From NCBI GenBank assembly GCA_023213395.1, contig CM041465.1, positions 144,529,741 to 144,593,740 on the forward strand: 64,000 nt of DNA, written 5' to 3'. The notes under the pieces were generated by a model that saw only the letters and a list, made by a program, of their open reading frames with translations, did no database searches and was not told where the DNA came from. This stretch comes from Cycas panzhihuaensis. Its lineage: Eukaryota; Cycadophyta. Of the stretch, positions 1-9,929 are shown piece by piece; position 1 is the stretch's first letter; each line of letters begins with the position of its first letter. The position numbers were made by a program, and so were the translations under genes.

Positions 1-131
1 AAAGTTAACTCTCCTTGTCGATTATACTTGGTATTGTTCCCCGTTTTGATCTCTTGCAAGGCTTCTTGAAATTGAAGACCATTTTATAACCGTGAACTAG
101 CTCTTTAATCCATTTGAGTGTGATCATTGTG
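1..131. other. Unassigned flank left of copy A
   Basis: AT-rich sequence outside the terminus of the family-1 LTR that begins at 132. A short minus-strand reading frame runs through it into the LTR, but I recognise no domain. It is probably more retrotransposon or intergenic DNA. Its last five bases (TTGTG) would be the left target-site duplicate of copy A, but the right partner has been deleted. Confidence 0.4.
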
Positions 132-686
132 TGTTGAGAATGGTATTCAGCCTTCAATAAACCAAGATCTAGAAGATTGTTCCTCTTTAGTTCTAGAATC
201 AAAGAGATCTCTGCTTAACAATGAAAGCTTAATAAAATAAACAAGATAAAAGACTAAACATGAAAGAGCATGACCAAGATGATACCAAAATGAGGAGGAG
301 ATGGAATTGGTCCAATCTCCAAATGAATATTAGTTTGATTAGTAAACTGGCAACATAACAATACAACTCAAACTCTATATGAGAAACATAAGAAGAGGTC
401 TGAATATATAGAGTTACAGAAGAGACATAAGGCATTGAATGTTTGACAACTGTCAAACATCCAAGCTACATGGCTTGCATGTAGGACATGCGTCATTTTG
501 GACTCGCAAGTGGGCAAAAGTGCATGAGGGTCATTTGACCCTTAAGTGACAATGTTATGTCACTAGGAAAAAATGCGGGTGTGCACTTTATCACTTAAGT
601 GATAAGTCAGCCCATAAAGTACAAAAGTACAAATAATACATGAAAGTAAAGTACATATGATTAACATGTAGACATAAGGTTTAACA
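132..686 (-). repeat. 3' LTR of copy A (family 1)
   Basis: A 555-bp LTR read on the minus strand as TGTTAAACCTTATG...CATTCTCAACA. It aligns with the J LTRs (30375-30918 and 38263-38807) and the F LTR (60920-61459). It carries a perfect 18-bp palindrome TTATCACTTAAGTGATAA at 588-605 and a diverged TGTTTGAC/GTCAAACA inverted repeat near 449-468. Six C at 687-692 (six G on the minus strand) form the adjoining polypurine tract. Confidence 0.88.
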
Positions 687-1629
687 CCCCCTATACAGTT
701 TACAATGTTAAGCCTAACCCCTAGATCTTCTCTAAATTTTACAAACTTTTCTTTACCAAGTGGCTTGGTAAAGATATCTGTTGTCTGTTGCTCCGTAGGT
801 TTATATTGGAGGTTGATCTCATCGTTCTGCACATGCTCTATGGTGAAGCGATGATGAACCTCGATGTGTTTGGTCCGCATATGAAAAACAGAATTCTTGG
901 CCAACTTGAGCACACTTTGATTATCGCAATATATCTTGGTGGGGTGATCCTGCTCAAGTCCAAGCTCTCCAAGAATCCGACGAAGCCAGATAGCTTCACA
1001 AGGCTGCGATGCAGCTTTGTACTACCTTACATGGAGCACAAGGTAATATTGGGTTGCTTTTTGCAACTCCACGAAATGACTCCTGAACCAAGGGTAAATT
1101 AACAACCCAAGGTTGATCTCCTGCCATCCTGACATCTTGCCCAATTAGAGTTTGAGAACCCTTCCAAGATGAAGTTCTCATTATGTGCATACTGAAGGCC
1201 ATGCTGCAATGTGCCTTTGATGTATTTCAGTATACGTTTTGTTCTATTTCAATGTTTCTGATTGGGTTGAGACATGTATCTAGAGCAAATCCCAACGACA
1301 AATGAAATATCCGGTCTAGAGTTAGTGAGGTAGATTAAGATATCAATTAATTGCTAGAAGAGGGTGGGATTTACAGGTCTAGCTTCCTCACTGAGAGTCA
1401 GCTTCATTCCATTCTTCATGGGTGTAGGCGCTGGTTTGCTGTCATGCATCCTGAACCACTGCAAAATGTCCCAAGAATATTTTGCTTGGAAGATGAAGAT
1501 ATAGTTTGGCTATTGCCATACCTCAAAGCCTAGAAAATAATGGAGAAGTCCAAGATTTGCCATCTCAAAACTTCTCTTCAAATCACCTTGGAGAATCTAT
1601 ATCACTTTAGTGTTATTACCAATGATCAC
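687..1629 (-). pseudogene. RNase H and C-terminal RT remnant of copy A
   Basis: Read on the minus strand, the region next to the LTR encodes the family-1 RNase H tail with the motifs KHIEVHH, QTTDIFTKPLGKEKF and VRLNIVNC. Upstream of it (higher coordinates) are degenerate CDNQ-type and STEAEY-type RNase H segments, then the RT connection region, all broken by frameshifts. RNase H would remove the RNA template during reverse transcription in the cytoplasmic particle. The part distal to 1629 is displaced by a solo LTR insertion and resumes at 2272. Confidence 0.8.
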
Positions 1630-2271
1630 TGTGTGTGTCTCAATCCTACTCGTAACATACAAAATGCAGAAGAAAAAGACACACACTTTAGGGGTAAAAT
1701 CATCCGGAATTGCTTTCATTCAAAACATGGCATTGCGTCTGGTCCTCTCACAACCAGATGCCTGCTAGGACAATACAGAATGGCTGCCCTAACACGTGGC
1801 GCAACACTAATACAATATGCATGCAGACTGGATCATGTTCCGCACATTGCGGTTCCAACTTTTATATACAAAACATGGAAGTTATATAACTGTTTTCCTA
1901 CTAATAAGTTACTTCTTTGTAAGCTCATGGGTCTGCCCAGACAGACCCATTTTCTGCCCGAATAGCGATTTGCGTAGCGATCGCCCGTGATTGCGTAGCG
2001 ATCACCGCACTGAATAGCGATTCTTTGCACCTTGCGTAGCGATTGCACTTTGAATAGCGATTGCCGCACCCTGCGTAGCAATTGCCACAGCTCTGTAGTA
2101 GTTTCGTAGCACCATGGCGATTGTAGCGATCCGTAGCGACCAGAGTAGTTGTAGCAGTCTCTTGACCACCTGTAGTAGTTATAACGATCCCATAGCGACC
2201 AGAGTAGTTATAGCGACCGTAGCGACCGTAGTAGTTGTAGTAGCAAAATCAACTACTTTTCCCCACACACA
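1630..2271. mobile_element. Solo LTR (642 bp) inserted in RT of copy A
   Basis: The insert begins TGTGTGTGTC and ends CCCACACACA, has the canonical TG...CA ends, and is flanked by perfect 5-bp repeats ATCAC (1625-1629 and 2272-2276). The sequence on both sides aligns continuously with the uninterrupted RT of F and I. It falls just beyond the YVDD codons (2280-2291, minus). No internal coding region, PBS or polypurine tract is present, so it is best read as a solo LTR. About 1965-2250 is an irregular array of GTAGCGAT/GCTAC-type units. The LTR's own orientation is undetermined. Confidence 0.82.
1965..2250. repeat. GTAGCGAT-type irregular tandem array inside solo LTR
   Basis: Units such as GCGTAGCGATC, GAATAGCGATT and GTAGCGACC recur every 10-25 bases with varied spacers. 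On the opposite strand the core is GCTAC, the same core that is repeated in the LTRs of Gypsy copy D (6770-6960 and 11139-11300). Confidence 0.75.
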
Positions 2272-2962
2272 ATCACTAAGTCATCCACGTACAAAACAAC
2301 AAAAATAACATGGTCTTTTCCAACTTTGATGTATAAATTAGGATCTGATGTGGATCGATGAAAACCATGTCTCAAGAAATAATCATCGATTTTTTAGTAC
2401 CATGCTCGTGGGGCTTGTTTCAAGCCATACAAAACCTTTTTCAAGTGACAAACCATGTGCTCCTTGCCTTGTACTTTGTAACCAGGAGATTGCTCCAAAT
2501 ATACCTTGAAGATCGCCAGTGAGGAAGGCACTTTTCATATCCATCTGAAAAATTGGCCATTTACATTGAGCAGATAAGGCCAAGATGAGTCTGATAGTGT
2601 TCATGTTTGCAAAGGTGTAAAAGTTTTCTCATAATCAAATCTTCCTTTTGTTTTAAGCCTTTTGCAACAAGTCAGGCTTTTTTACGTTTGAGTGTACTAT
2701 CAGAATGGGATTTGGTCTCTTAGACCCATTTGCAACTACTTGCGTGTTTGTGTTTAGGCAATTCTACCAAATCCCAAGTTCCATTCTTTTTAATAGAATG
2801 TATTTCTTCATCCATGGCAACGTTCCAATTTTCATTTTTAGAAGCCTCCTCAAAAGTGGAAGGCTTATCAACACAAAGCACTTCAGCCATAAGTGCATAT
2901 TTGGTTTGCTGCCTATATTTTGATGGATGTTTTCCTTCAACAACCTAGCTGTCCTGAACAGT
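2272..2962 (-). pseudogene. N-terminal RT remnant of copy A
   Basis: Minus-strand RT segment continuing across the solo LTR. Visible motifs are YVDD (2280-2291) and QMDMKSAFLTGDLQ. After the latter a frameshift replaces the expected EEVYLEQPPGYKV-type stretch seen in F. Further upstream is the KWVYK-type entry to RT, broken by stops. The YVDD catalytic pair is intact even though the rest of the domain is not. Confidence 0.8.
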
Positions 2963-3472
2963 CTAAGTGTACCATTTAGGCAACTTCTTGATTGATGTAA
3001 CTTGAACATCAAGATTTTTTGGTGTTAGTGGTTGATCAATAGAAGACGTGCTATGATTAAGTGGAGCAGATTCTGATGAAGTAGAAGGACCAACTAGTGC
3101 AGATGATGTACATGGTGTGGAAGATTGAGAAGGAAGGAAAGCCTCAACGATCTTTTTGCCTTTATTAAGAGGAGGTTGGATGGATGTTGATTCCAACTCA
3201 TTGTGTTCATCTTCAACAAAGATTACATTTCTTGAGAGAGGCATTTTCTTAACAATAGGATCATACAACTTGTAAGCCTTGCTATGAATGACATAGCCTA
3301 CAAAAATGTATTTTAGACCATGTTTGTCTAATTTAGATCTTTGTTGATCGGGGATGTGCATGTATGCAGTGCACCCAAATGCCCTCAAATGGCTAACGTT
3401 AGGCATTTTGCCAGACCAAGGCTCCTCTGTTGTGATGTCGGTGATTGCTGATGTAGGATTCTGATTTGCCAC
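2963..3472 (-). pseudogene. Integrase C-terminal region of copy A (open fragment)
   Basis: A 169-aa open frame on the minus strand. It contains the Copia integrase C-terminal landmarks LRAFGCTAYMHIPD, KYIFVGYVIHSKAYKLYDP and LSRNVIFVEDEH, followed by a Ser/Thr/Pro-rich linker and KKLPKWYT, which leads to RT. Equivalent frames exist in F (62796-63500) and J (35529-35921). It is a fragment of a polyprotein, not an independent gene. Confidence 0.82.
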
Positions 3473-4556
3473 ATAGGTAGCTATGTGGAATGCTTCTGCC
3501 TAGTACGCTCGTGATAGTCCTTTCGCATGGATCATAACTTTGGCTTTGTTTGCTAAAGTCCTGTTCATCCGTTCAGAGACTTCATTTTGTTGAGAAGTAT
3601 GATGAATGGTGAGCTATCTCTAAATGCCGTTATACTTTCAGAATTGAGTGAATTCTTTTGAAGTTAATTCACCTCCATTATTTGACCTTAGAATTTTGTT
3701 TGAATGGCCAAATTCATTCTCCACTTCAAGTTTGAATTCTTTGAATTTCTGGACTGCTTCAAATTTGTGTTTGACGAAGTAGACCAAAATTTTGTGAGAG
3801 AAGTCATTTATGGAGGAGATGTAGTACAATGCTCCTCCAAAAGATGCTGTGGACATAGGTCCACATAGATCCGAGTGGATCAACTGCAAAGGATTTGATG
3901 CATGTCATGCTTTGTCTTTAGGAAAAGGCAATTGATGTTGTGTCCCCATTATATATGCTTCACAAAGATATTTTGAACCATATAGTTTTGGAAGCCCATG
4001 CACCTTGTTCTTGTTCATCATCGGCTTGATAGGGTCTAAGCTTAAGTGGCTTAGACGTTGATGCCAAAGTTGCATCTTTGTCAATGATTGAGTGACAGAG
4101 TAAGCAAAATGAAAGGTTATATTATTAGCATCTAAGTTATAAAGTCCATGGTCTTCATGACCAATGGCTACAACCTGATCATACTTGTCACTAATGACAC
4201 ACTTCCCATTTTTGAACAAAATGCTCATCTGTTGCTTGTCTAGTTGGCTAATAGATAGCAAACTCTTCTCCATGGAAGGGATTAGGTAGGCATCTCCATT
4301 GGAAAATGTGCATGAAGAATTTGAAGGAGAATGAAATGAGACAACTTTGCCTATACCTGAAATCTGAATTGATTCATTGTTGCCAAAGATCACTGATCAA
4401 CCCTTTCCCTCTTGGATGTCATAAAGGAGTTCTTCACTCTCAGTCATGTGCTGAGATGCCCTCAAGTCGATGATTCAATTCTAATCAACATCTGATATGT
4501 GATAAGCACAAAATAGCTTATCCTCATCTGCAAATTGATTAGAGTGGCATTGATTA
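3473..4556 (-). pseudogene. Integrase core, zinc-binding domain and protease remnant of copy A
   Basis: On the minus strand, from right to left: a protease remnant in which the DSG active site reads DLR (near 4452-4462), then a 162-aa open frame (3905-4393) with the GAG-pre-integrase motif LWHQRLSH. Its CxxC reads CEAY, so the second Cys is lost. Then comes the integrase core (3638-3889) with IHSDLCGPM, while the second catalytic Asp is Asn (ILRSNNGGE). These changes predict an inactive protease and integrase. Confidence 0.83.
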
Positions 4557-4936
4557 TGTTAAACTTTATGTTTACATGTTAAGTATACGTACTTTATTTT
4601 TCATGTATTATTTGTACTTTTGTACTTTATAGGGTGATTTATCACTTAAGTGATAAAGTGCATATCCGTCTTCTTTCCTAGCGACACAATATTTCCATTT
4701 AAGGGTCAAATGGACCCTCATGCACTTTTGTTCACTTAAGAGCTCAAAAGGACACGTCTTACATGCAAGGCATGCACCTTTGATGTTTGACACTTGTCAA
4801 ACATCCAATGCCTTAGGTCTCTTCTGCCACTCTATATATTGAGACCTCTTTTCATGTTTCTCATATAGAGTTTGAGTTGTATTGTTATGCTGCCAGTTTC
4901 CTAAGAAAACTGATATTCATTTGGAGATTGAACCAA
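4557..4936 (+). repeat. Partial family-1 LTR in opposite orientation to copy A
   Basis: It starts with the intact family-1 terminus TGTTAAACTTTATG and aligns with about the first 380 bases of the J LTR. It includes the 18-bp palindrome region, the TGTTTGACACTTGTCAAACA palindrome (about 4786-4805) and the TATATATT box. It then breaks near 4936 into family-4 Copia sequence. The intact TG end suggests a real insertion into copy A (left flank GATTA, 4552-4556), followed by a deletion that removed its 3' end, the rest of copy A and the 5' half of copy G. Confidence 0.8.
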
Positions 4937-6134
4937 TAAATATCCCTTTCACATTCAAGGCATTGAGGTAATAACAGTTGAAATCAAAGGGAAAGTTTTA
5001 AAATTTGGCAATGTTCTCTCCGTCCTAGGCTTGAAGAAACATTTACTATTTGTCTCCCAACTTGGGAAGAAGAAGTTGAGAACAATCTTTGATGAAAACG
5101 GGTTCTGTTATGTTTTGGATATGAAAAGAGGAGGAATAGCAGTGGCAAATGACATAGAAAGCAGCGATCTTTACAAACAGCTTTCTAATCCCATCTCTAT
5201 TATTTCAAATGATGATGTAAAGTACTTTTTTGTTTTAATTACTAATAGTAACAAACTCTAGCATTTGAAGTATGGGCGTATCTCAACTGATAGATTAGAA
5301 TTATTAAAAAATTCTAATATGGTTGATAGGCGTTTAGATATATCATTTCATTCTTTTGTTTACAAAGTTGTTTGTTGGGTAAACAACACAGATTTTCATT
5401 TCAAAAAAGTGTGTGGCGAGCACAAATTAAATTAGAACTAGTGCATTTAGATCTCTATGGGCCCATTGCCCCAAGCTCATTTAATGGAGGAAGATATTTC
5501 TTTACATTTATTGATGATTTTTCTAGAAGAGTTTGGGTATACTTTTTCTATGGCAAATTAGAGACATTTGATAAATTCAAAGAATTTAAAGTTGAAGCAG
5601 AGCTGGAAAGTAGAAATAAATTAAAATGTATCTGGTCTGATGGTGGAGGAGAATACACATCAAAAGAATGTTAGTGTTATTGTAAAACTCATGGAATATG
5701 TCGGCAAATAACTACTCCCTAGACATCTCAATGAAATGGCATAGTAAAACGAATAAACAAAATCATCATGGAAATGGCTCGTATCTTAATTTATGACAGG
5801 TAGGTTCCTAAGACATACTAGGTTGAAGTTGTAAATACAACTGCCTATTTGATAAGCAAAAGTCCAAGTCAAGCCTTAAATAAGGTAACTTGTAAAGAAG
5901 CATGGACATGATACAAGTCTGATGCAAGTAATGTCAAAGTTATTGGATGCCAAGATTTTGTTCGCATTCGTGATAAGAAAAGGACCAAACATGATTGCAA
6001 GAGCATATAATGCATAATGGTAGGCTATAGTAAGAAGTCCAAGGCATATAGATGCATAAATCCCAAAACAAATAAAGTCTATGTAAATAGAGATGTTGTT
6101 TTAAATGAACAAGATATTGATACAAGTTAGGAAA
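4937..6134 (+). pseudogene. Protease tail and integrase of copy G
   Basis: A plus-strand frame at 5031-5261 carries LLFVSQLGKKKLRTIFDENG, the segment between Copia protease and GAG-pre-integrase, matching K on the other strand. The frame at 5372-5674 is the integrase core with LVHLDLYGPIAPSSF, FTFIDDFSRRVWVYF and SDGGGEYTSKE. Stops follow, then the C-terminal motifs VGYSKKSKAYRCINP and VYVNRDVVLNE near 6020-6110. The last bases (6130-6134, GGAAA) are the left target duplicate of copy B. Confidence 0.8.
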
Positions 6135-6431
6135 TGAAAATAGTGGTTCTATCCTTCATCTCCATACACTAAACACATAGGCAAACATGGGAGCAAGAGA
6201 GACTTGAGAGAAAGAAAGTAGTTCTCACAAAATGGGGAGGTAAGAATGAGCCTCCTCCATTGAGCTTTTATTTTTATATTGAGAGAGGGAGCATTAGAGT
6301 TAGGTGAAATGAAATTACACATAATTCACATGAAAGTGCATTTCACTTAAGTGATCTAATTTAAAGTTCACTTAAGACCCTTTTTAGAAATAATCAACTA
6401 ATGTAATAACCTTGTAACATTAACCCTTTCA
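6135..6431 (-). repeat. 3' LTR of copy B (family 3)
   Basis: A 297-bp LTR with TGAAA...TTTCA ends, pairing with 26535-26831. It contains the CACTTAAGTG palindromic core and a TATA-like stretch before the transcribed part. Bases 6432-6446 (plus strand CAATCTCCCC) are the reverse of a polypurine tract abutting the LTR. Confidence 0.92.
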
Positions 6432-6610
6432 ATCTCCCCTTTAGTGGTAGATGGTCATTTCATTCTATTTTATCCTATCCTATGAGGTCTTCATTTGAGC
6501 CACTTACAAAGCAAACTATTATGGCACTTTTGTGGTAAACCCTCATGGGAAAGAAAACCCACAGATTTTCTAATCTACTAACCTGGCTTAGGCGGCTCTT
6601 TAAATGAAGC
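6432..6610 (-). other. 3' noncoding tail of copy B, first part
   Basis: Noncoding sequence between the polypurine tract and the Gypsy insertion, matching the end of copy C (about 22310-22484). The last five bases (6606-6610, GAAGC) are the left target duplicate of copy D. The tail resumes at 12110. Confidence 0.8.
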
Positions 6611-7748
6611 TGATCCGTTTCGGATCTTTAAAATGCTCTAAATATTTTATTTTTCATGTAAATGGTCTTTATGTAGTAGGAAATTGCCTTAAAAAGGCTT
6701 AATGGTCTTCTTTTAGTAGAAATATGCCTTTAAAAAGGCTTAAAAAATGTATTTCTACAAGTGTAAAAAGGTGCTATAACTGCTACCAAGCTGCTATTAA
6801 GGTGCTACAACTGCTACCAAGGTGCTATAATTGCTACCAAGGTGCTACCAAGGAGTTACGCAAGTGCTACTACGAGCTACTACAGTCGCACAGTCGCTGG
6901 TGTCACACAGTCGCTACGTGGTTGCTACAGTCGCTTCGAGTGCTACGGAGTTGCTACTCACATTCTGCAGGTCAAAAACGGAAAATAATAAAAACGGAAA
7001 TGGTTTTGGCAGCTCAAACGGCAACCATTTGACACAAAATTTGAGGAGAAGGCGCGCACACGTGTCCTCTACTCATTCAAAGAGGAAAAACTCCAAAAGA
7101 AACGGATTTTCCCAAGATTTTCCAAACCGTTTTGAAAGCCGTTGGAAAACGAAAAAACGGGAATAACTCTCTCAAACGGAAACGCTTTTAAGCGAAATTT
7201 GAGAGAAGAATCCAGGGGATCAAGACAGAGATTCTTGACAGAAAAGCGAGGACGTCGCAGCCCTAGACGCAGCACGGAGCAAGATTCAGGAAAAGCAGCA
7301 AGAAACCGACTTTCCAGAAGAAGAACGGCTCCAACTGAGAAAAACCTGCGTTGGGAGAGCACACAGCAAAATCGCAGCAGAAAACCTGTTGCGGGGAAAC
7401 GTGAAGGAGCCCAGAGAATCGTAGCCGCAGTCCAGAAGAGAAGATAGCAAGAGCGGTCGGAAGAGACGCTAGCGGTCTTTCTCACCCAAAACGGGTTTTA
7501 GTACAGAAAACCAAAAAGCAGACTTCGAGACGGAGGTTCCGGCAAATGAGCAAGGCTCAAGAAGCGCCAGCTCTTATTCTCTCTCTCCCAAAAGCAGCTA
7601 GCCCATTGCATGCTCAACAGAGCACAAACAAAGGGGTTTTTGTAAGAAAATTCCAGAAATCTCAAATTCTATGTAATAATATGTATATTGTTCTGGATTT
7701 TGTTTCAATTGGTTAAAGTTTTCACTTTCCTATTCAAGATTCAGATCA
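6611..7748 (+). repeat. 5' LTR of copy D
   Basis: A 1,138-bp LTR from TGATCCGTTTCGGATC to GATTCAGATCA, with imperfect terminal repeats TGATC/GATCA. The sequence TGATCCGTTTCGGATC is itself hairpin-like. It contains a GCTAC-rich array at 6770-6960. Its two moderately long open frames (about 7069-7485 on both strands) show no domain and are not called as genes. Confidence 0.93.
6770..6960 (+). repeat. GCTAC-rich irregular tandem array in 5' LTR of D
   Basis: Repeated GGTGCTATAACTGCTACCAA-like units grade into GTGCTACTACGAGCTACTACAGTCGCACAG-type units. The start matches the 3' LTR array at 11139, but the second half differs completely in unit arrangement. Confidence 0.8.
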
Positions 7749-7755
7749 ATATTTT

Positions 7756-7767
7756 TGGTATCAGAGC
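7756..7767 (+). other. Primer-binding site of copy D
   Basis: TGGTATCAGAGC, the complement of the plant initiator-Met tRNA 3' end, lies 7 bases after the LTR end. It is intact. Confidence 0.9.
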
Positions 7768-7940
7768 TAGTTTCTTAAAACCCTTGGGATTTAGGGATTT
7801 TGAAGAAAAAGAAGAAAAAGGAAAGGAAAAAATCCTCTTGCTTTCATTGTAGAAGTTTTATGAAAACCAGATATCAATATCTGTTAACGGGTGAACCTCT
7901 AACCGAGCCTCTGGAGAGAGAAAGAAAACAGCGAAGGAAG

Positions 7941-9221
7941 ATGGCTGATCCGGAGCAGAAAATGGAGGAAAGGTTCGTGAAAATGGAGCAGAACCTCGAC
8001 AGGCTAACCCAGCTTGTGGCGCAGCTGGTTGCAAATTCTTCTTCAACAACCAAAGGCGTAAAGAAGGAAGAAGAAGAGCCGATGAAAGAGGAGACGAATG
8101 AAGAGTTGGTAGAAGACCAACAAGGAAATGATGTTGAAGATGACAATCCGGCAGTATTCACACATCCATTCAAGGTAGAGGCAAAACTTGAATTGCCCAT
8201 CTATGATGGAACGTTGGATGCTGAAAAATTAGATAATTGGCTAGACCAATTAGAAACTTATTTCTCTATTTATGGGTATAAAAACCAGCAGAAAATAACT
8301 TTTGCTAGGTTAAAATTATCTAAATATGCATTAGTTTGGTGGAATGCATACATTAAATCCCATAATGTAAATGAAATCACTTGGCAACAGTTTAAAATCC
8401 TCATAAAGAAGCAATTCTATCTTATTGGATATGAAGAGCAACAGAGGATTAGATGGCAATACTACCGGCAGGAAAGAGGCCAACATGTCCAAGATTACAC
8501 AACAGAATTTCAAAAGCAAGCTGTTGTGTTGGGCATCTCTTTACTGGGTAAAGACATGATGCTGAAATATATTGGAGGACTGCAAAGATATTCAAGAAGA
8601 ACTTCAACTTCAAGTCAAAGCGATGAAGCCAACAAGAAGGCGATTGCCATAGAAAAGAGGAATAAGAAGGTTTATGCCGAAAGGAAAAGGTTTGCACCTC
8701 CAGAAGGTAGCAACAAACCTGCCCGAGGAATGAAGTTTCCAGGAAAAGTTGGACAACAATCCATTAGGGGTCTTGGCAAGATGAAACAAGCCAATACCAC
8801 CCAAATCAAAATCACTTGTACTCATTGCAAGCGAGCGGGTCATAGCGTAGAAGATTGTTGGTTTCTACACCCAGAGAAAAGACCCAAGAACAAGGGGAAA
8901 GGTAAAGTTAAGACTGAAGGTAAAACTTTACTAAACTCTGTAGGTGATGAAAATGTTGGAAGCATTGAAGAAGCCAATGAGAAGTTGATGCTCATGGCTA
9001 ATGCGGATCCTGGAGACAACCATCAGCAAGTTGATCTAGAGATTAGAGAGGAGCTCTTCATGGTGAGAATCCAAGTGAAGCAAAGCATGGTTGATGCCAT
9101 CTTTGATGGAGGAAGCCAAAAGAATTTAATCTCAGAAGCATTGGTAAAGAAACTGGGATTAAAGATGCATGCACATCCAAAACCATATCCTCTTGGATGG
9201 TTGCAAAAGATTGAGTTCTGA
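7941..9221 (+). CDS. Gag and start of protease of copy D
   Basis: The frame is open from about 7800; I choose the ATG at 7941 (MADPEQKMEERF), where Gag-like coiled coil sequence begins, over the ATG at 7860 in leader sequence. An acidic N-terminal region (EEEEPMKEETNEE) is followed by the retrotransposon Gag domain (LPIYDGTLDAEKLDNWLDQL, ALVWWNAYI, GQHVQDYTTEF). Next comes a CCHC zinc knuckle CTHCKRAGHSVEDC (near 8818-8860) and the aspartic protease site IFDGGSQKNLIS (near 9100-9130). Gag packages element RNA into particles and the protease matures the polyprotein. The frame ends at a stop at 9219-9221 in the protease. It is the longest surviving frame in the window, about 426 aa from this start. 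Confidence 0.82.
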   Translation: MADPEQKMEERFVKMEQNLDRLTQLVAQLVANSSSTTKGVKKEEEEPMKEETNEELVEDQQGNDVEDDNPAVFTHPFKVEAKLELPIYDGTLDAEKLDNWLDQLETYFSIYGYKNQQKITFARLKLSKYALVWWNAYIKSHNVNEITWQQFKILIKKQFYLIGYEEQQRIRWQYYRQERGQHVQDYTTEFQKQAVVLGISLLGKDMMLKYIGGLQRYSRRTSTSSQSDEANKKAIAIEKRNKKVYAERKRFAPPEGSNKPARGMKFPGKVGQQSIRGLGKMKQANTTQIKITCTHCKRAGHSVEDCWFLHPEKRPKNKGKGKVKTEGKTLLNSVGDENVGSIEEANEKLMLMANADPGDNHQQVDLEIREELFMVRIQVKQSMVDAIFDGGSQKNLISEALVKKLGLKMHAHPKPYPLGWLQKIEF

Positions 9222-9929
9222 GTTACTCACCAATGTAAGTTTAAATTTGCAATTTCTGAAAAGTTCATTGATGAAGTTGAATGTGAAGTAGTCCCTTTGG
9301 ATGTTTGTCAAGTCGTGTTTGGCAGCCCTTATCTCTATGATAGAGATGGAGTTCACCACAGGAGGCTGAGAAAGATTCGACTCATCAAGGACGAGAGATC
9401 ATATCTGATCAATGCATCAAAGCCACAGAAGAAGATTTCTCTCATATCTTCCCAACAAGCAAAAAGATTAATTAATGCTTGCAGGAAGTTTGTGCTGCTG
9501 ATGATAAAGCCAAAGGTGGAAGAAAATGAGCAAGCAGAGTCCTCAATACAGGCACTAGATAGGAAGCAAGTGTAGCAGATTGAAAGCCTAAGGAATAGGT
9601 ACAGTGACGTGTTCCTAGAGCCGAAAGGGCTGCCCCCTAAAAGGGCAATTGAACATGAAATCCGGTGGTTCTTGATTCACCTTCTTAGAATCTTAGTCTC
9701 TACCGAAACTCAGTTTTGGAGAATGAAGAGATTAAGAGGCAGATTCAAGAACTCTTGGAACAAGGAGTGATCAAGCCGAGTTGCTCTCCATGTGGATCAC
9801 CTATTGTTTTGGTGCCAAAGAAAGATGGAGGATGGAGAATGTGCATTGACTACCGAGCCTTGAACAAGATCACCATAAAGAACAGACATCCCTTACCGCG
9901 GATAGATGACTTGTTGGACCAGCTGCAGT
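9222..9929 (+). pseudogene. Protease C-terminus and N-terminal RT stub of copy D
   Basis: After the stop the protease tail continues (FGSPYLYDRD, near 9320). The Gypsy RT entry follows at 9716-9929: [61 protein letters not shown] stops at LDQLQ, before the palm domain and the catalytic Asp pair, where the sequence jumps straight into integrase. It cannot encode polymerase activity. Confidence 0.88.

Larger units (their letters stand above)
132..4556 (-). mobile_element. Copy A: Ty1/Copia element, family 1, 5'-truncated
   Basis: On the minus strand this copy keeps protease remnant, integrase, RT and RNase H in Copia order, followed by a polypurine tract and a 3' LTR (132-686). Gag, primer-binding site and 5' LTR are missing: at 4557 the sequence switches abruptly to a plus-oriented family-1 LTR. 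The same family is represented by J (30375-38807) and F (60920-64000), which align with it along the pol region. A solo LTR interrupts RT at 1630-2271. Several active-site changes and frameshifts show it is dead. Confidence 0.9.

Noticed and set aside
1-202. Possible host gene fragment at the left edge (minus, about 65 aa)
   Set aside because: Part of it is LTR, and the rest is too short and matches no family I know.
1965-2250. Regular-looking repeats that could suggest a CRISPR array
   Set aside because: Units are short, irregular and without unique spacers of constant length, and the context is a plant LTR.
7069-7485. Overlapping open frames of 100-138 aa on both strands (also at 11406-11699)
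   Set aside because: They fall in the LTRs of copy D, are composition-driven (Arg/Ser/Phe-rich), and appear in both LTRs. They show no domain.
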